From the NCBI GenBank assembly GCA_013003115.1, contig JABDLF010000009.1, positions 1 through 39,883 on the forward strand: DNA of 39,883 bases. The letters are read 5' to 3'. Origin of the DNA: Gammaproteobacteria bacterium (GTDB taxonomy: Bacteria > Pseudomonadota > Gammaproteobacteria > Steroidobacterales > JABDLF01). Positions 37,733 through 39,883 of this stretch are shown piece after piece. A program made the translations under genes and the position numbers. The notes below the pieces were generated by a model. The model saw only the letters and a program-made list of their open reading frames with translations. It did no database searches and was not told the DNA's origin. Numbering within the stretch: the stretch's first letter is position 1; every line of letters begins with the position of its first letter.

Positions 37733-38547
37733 ACCAATTCGCCGTACTTTGCCAGGTGTTCCTGGCGAGCCCCTTCAACCCAGTTTTCTTCCTCTATCTG
37801 TGCGGCCTCGATGCCAATCGCCTGCGCGGTACGCCTGATGTCGCCCTCCGTAAAATCTGCGATTTGCCGGTAGCGAGTGATACCTAATTTCAACAGCTTT
37901 TTTTCGAGCGCCGGGCTGATTCCGTAGATAAAGGCGAGCTCATCCGGCTCGCTGTCAACGGACACCGAGGCCTGCTGCAATGATGCTTTTTCCGGATGGG
38001 TACGGTCACTGGGATCGTCCTTGACCGCAGGCGCGGCTGGAACGGCAACCGGCGCCTCGGGCGTCGGCGTCGCCTGAGACTTCGGTTTTGGCAACAGATC
38101 GCTGAGCCTGTGCATACCGCTGTCGAGAAAATCGCCGGTGTTCACCTGCCCGATCAGCTTGTCCACTGCCGGCTGTCCTCCTATCCGGCGGATCTCCGCG
38201 AAAAGCTGGCTGATTTGCGCGTCGCGCTTGGAAATCTTCCCCTGCAGCTGGGCCAGCTGCGTATTGCGATCACGCGCAATTCGCCTGAGCTCATCGAGTT
38301 CTTTCGTCACCTGTGCGTCCGATGCGACCGGTCGGGGTGCAGCGCTTGAAGGGTCTCTGCGATCTGCCAGCTCATTGGCCATTTTCGACAACATGCTGTC
38401 GCGCTGGCGCAGGCGCATCCGCCAGGTCGCCTCGAGTTCCTTTTCTTTCTGATGCGTGCCAATGCCGCGCACCAGCCAGCCCACAAGCAGCCCCACCATG
38501 CCCACCAGGGCAAGGCAAAAGAAAATCTGCCCGATGAGATAGATCAA
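37729..38547 (-). CDS. Membrane-anchored coiled-coil protein with helix-hairpin-helix-like C-terminus
   Basis: This 272-residue protein has one N-terminal transmembrane helix (about 3-28) and then a charged coiled coil (about 33-120, QRDSMLSKMANELADRR to ISQLFAEIRRI). A Pro/Ala-rich linker follows. The C-terminal domain (about 200-272: LAFIYGISPALEKKLLKLGI and ENWVEGARQEHLAKYG) resembles the helix-hairpin-helix tail seen in some NuoE fusions and cell-envelope proteins. It starts with TTG at 38547, which overlaps the BON gene stop (TTGA), with GGTGA upstream. No specific function is known. Its position beside the PilT-type genes may be coincidental. Confidence 0.75.
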   Translation of the reverse strand: MIYLIGQIFFCLALVGMVGLLVGWLVRGIGTHQKEKELEATWRMRLRQRDSMLSKMANELADRRDPSSAAPRPVASDAQVTKELDELRRIARDRNTQLAQLQGKISKRDAQISQLFAEIRRIGGQPAVDKLIGQVNTGDFLDSGMHRLSDLLPKPKSQATPTPEAPVAVPAAPAVKDDPSDRTHPEKASLQQASVSVDSEPDELAFIYGISPALEKKLLKLGITRYRQIADFTEGDIRRTAQAIGIEAAQIEEENWVEGARQEHLAKYGELV

Positions 38548-38861
38548 TTTTCACCGCCCTCGTTTTGCACCGCTTGCGTCGACGCTACCTTTCTGACGCC
38601 CGGCAGCGCCTCAATCAAGCCGACCGCACGCTGGTACTCGGTATCCGGCAAGCCCCCGGTCAGGTTGACGTCGCGACCATTCACGCTCACATCCAACCCA
38701 ACGATATTTGCCAGCGTCATCGCTTCGGTCACCCGATCATAGATATCCGACTCGATGATATCGAGGTGGCGCCAGGCGCAAAGCGGAAAGATTGTCAGGA
38801 AGCTCGCGGCACCCACCGTAAGGATGCGCCACTTGTCCCTGCGCGACCTCAGTGAAAACAA
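38544..38861 (-). CDS. Small membrane-anchored BON-like domain protein
   Basis: This 105-residue protein has an N-terminal hydrophobic segment (RILTVGAASFLTIFPLCAW) and then a BON-like domain. The BON pattern is seen as GLDVSVNGRDVNLTGGLPDTEYQRAVGLIEALPGVRKV. BON domains commonly occur in periplasmic proteins that contact membranes or peptidoglycan. The start appears to be TTG at 38861; a GTG further in is possible, so the N-terminus is uncertain. It is coupled to the downstream coiled-coil gene and divergent from metG. Confidence 0.75.
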   Translation of the reverse strand: MFSLRSRRDKWRILTVGAASFLTIFPLCAWRHLDIIESDIYDRVTEAMTLANIVGLDVSVNGRDVNLTGGLPDTEYQRAVGLIEALPGVRKVASTQAVQNEGGEN

Positions 38862-38983
38862 GAGTAACCCCCCAATCTGCCCTGCCCATGAAAGTCAGCA
38901 TCCATCTTAGCAAAACCGCTACAGCCCGGCGTGCCTGCCGGCCGCCGCAATCCGTATTCCCGGCAATCCGACCGTGGGCGCTG

Positions 38984-38992
38984 TGGCATAAT
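38984..38992 (+). promoter_or_regulatory. Candidate extended -10 promoter of metG
   Basis: TGGCATAAT is an extended -10 element (TGn followed by CATAAT, 5 of 6 matches), 57 bases before the metG ATG. No good -35 is visible, which is usual for extended -10 promoters. It would give a leader of roughly 50 nt. Confidence 0.45.
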
Positions 38993-39048
38993 TCCGCTGC
39001 GCGAAGGGATGGCACCGCGCGGCAACAAGCACAAGAGAATAGAGGTCC

Positions 39049-39883
39049 ATGAGCGCGAACAAGCGAGCAATTCTGGTCACCAGCGCCCTGCCCTACGCAA
39101 ACGGACCGCTGCATATCGGCCACCTGGTGGAATACCTTCAGACTGATATCTGGGTGCGTTTTCAGAAACTGCGCGGGCACGAGTGCCACTACGTGTGTGC
39201 CGCCGATGCCCACGGCACGCCCATCATGCTGCGGGCGACAGAAATGGGCATTGAACCCGAACAGCTGGTTGAGCAGGTCAGCGCAGATCACCAGCAGGAC
39301 TTTGCCGATTTCCAGGTGCAGTTTGATAACTACCATTCCACGCACTCGAAGGAGAACCGCGAGTTCGTGCGCCTGATCTTCAGCCGCCTGCAGGACGCCG
39401 GGCACATCAGGAAAAAAACCATCACCCAGGCCTACGATGCCGAGCGCAAGATGTTTTTGCCGGATCGCTATGTGCGCGGCGAATGCCCGCGCTGCGGCAC
39501 GCCGGATCAATATGGTGACAGCTGCGAGTCCTGCGGCTCGACCTATGCCCCCGGCGATCTTAAAAACCCCGTGTCGGCCATCTCGGGCACGCCGCCGGTG
39601 CAAAAAGAAACCGAGCATTTCTTTTTCAAACTCGATGACTTTTCGAAGATGCTTGAGCAGTGGATCAACGCCGGCCACCTGCACTCTTCCGTGTCGAGCA
39701 AGCTGGCAGAATGGTTCGAGCAGGGCCTGCAGGACTGGGACATCAGTCGTGATGCACCCTACTTCGGTTTTCGTATACCTGGCGAGACGGATAAATATTT
39801 TTACGTCTGGCTCGACGCGCCCATGGGCTACATGGCGAGTTTCAAAAACCTGTGTGACAAAACAGAGGGGCTCGATTTTGACC
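39049..39883 (+). CDS. metG: Methionyl-tRNA synthetase, N-terminal part (runs off the window)
   Basis: This class I synthetase charges tRNA-Met. The first 278 codons are present and the rest lies beyond the right edge, including the KMSKS motif. The HIGH motif is seen in [11 protein letters not shown]. Zinc-binding cysteines C146, C149, C159 and C162 (two CxxC pairs) show the MetRS1 type with a zinc knuckle. AGAGG at 39041-39045 is the ribosome binding site for the ATG at 39049. Confidence 0.96.
   Translation, partial: MSANKRAILVTSALPYANGPLHIGHLVEYLQTDIWVRFQKLRGHECHYVCAADAHGTPIMLRATEMGIEPEQLVEQVSADHQQDFADFQVQFDNYHSTHSKENREFVRLIFSRLQDAGHIRKKTITQAYDAERKMFLPDRYVRGECPRCGTPDQYGDSCESCGSTYAPGDLKNPVSAISGTPPVQKETEHFFFKLDDFSKMLEQWINAGHLHSSVSSKLAEWFEQGLQDWDISRDAPYFGFRIPGETDKYFYVWLDAPMGYMASFKNLCDKTEGLDFD

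Noticed and set aside
38737-39684. 315-codon open frame on the minus strand
   Set aside because: It lies antisense to metG and the BON-like gene and has no recognisable domain; metG is certain on the plus strand.

Overview
The window is a chromosomal segment from a Gammaproteobacterium. The evidence is gene order. Divergent lptFG and pepA-holC-valS is the Escherichia coli arrangement. The block purMN / DUF2066 / CDP-alcohol phosphotransferase / perM / hda facing arsC-wrbA-DUF2069 is typical of the class. A secreted peptidase ends in a GlyGly-CTERM-like tail, and the DNA is moderately GC-rich. A marine or sediment lineage is possible, but I cannot name a family from sequence alone. No rRNA, tRNA, CRISPR array, insertion sequence or prophage was seen.

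Layout. Positions 1-1449 are gene-poor. They hold a possible 55-residue basic ORF closed by a good intrinsic terminator, three consecutive perfect tetraloop hairpins, a CRP-like site and a 61-residue acidic ORF. Positions 1450-5131 (+) hold an exported HEAT-like protein translationally coupled to an M14 zinc carboxypeptidase with a GlyGly-CTERM-like tail, then an RDD membrane protein. Positions 5143-7313 (-) hold lptG and lptF for LPS export. Positions 7480-16215 (+) hold pepA, holC, valS and the MoxR / DUF58 / TgpA-transglutaminase trio. Positions 16216-21276 (-) run pssA, family-4 uracil-DNA glycosylase, rimI, prfC and a UMF1-type MFS transporter. Positions 21462-23799 (+) hold proS and a lytic transglycosylase. 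Positions 23828-24454 (-) hold acylphosphatase and a small DUF4398-like lipoprotein. Positions 24615-25893 (+) hold arsC/yfgD, wrbA and DUF2069. Positions 25888-29267 (-) hold DUF2066, a PgsA-like enzyme, perM and hda. Positions 29412-31147 (+) hold purM and purN. Positions 31128-32789 (-) hold mrp and dcd. Positions 33126-37732 (+) hold a HEAT-repeat/Hanks-kinase fusion followed by two PilT-type ATPases. Positions 37729-38861 (-) hold a membrane-anchored coiled-coil protein and a BON-like protein. The start of metG (+) runs off the right edge.

Most of the window is housekeeping. The part most worth attention is 33126-38861. A soluble protein with about 450 residues of HEAT repeats joined to a complete Ser/Thr kinase overlaps by one base (TAATG) with a PilT-type ATPase, and a second PilT paralogue follows after 6 bp. 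No pilin or pilus assembly genes are in the window. The cassette lies between mrp and metG, which are direct divergent neighbours in E. coli, so it looks like an accessory insertion into a core locus. I infer a kinase-controlled pilus-retraction or other motor module.
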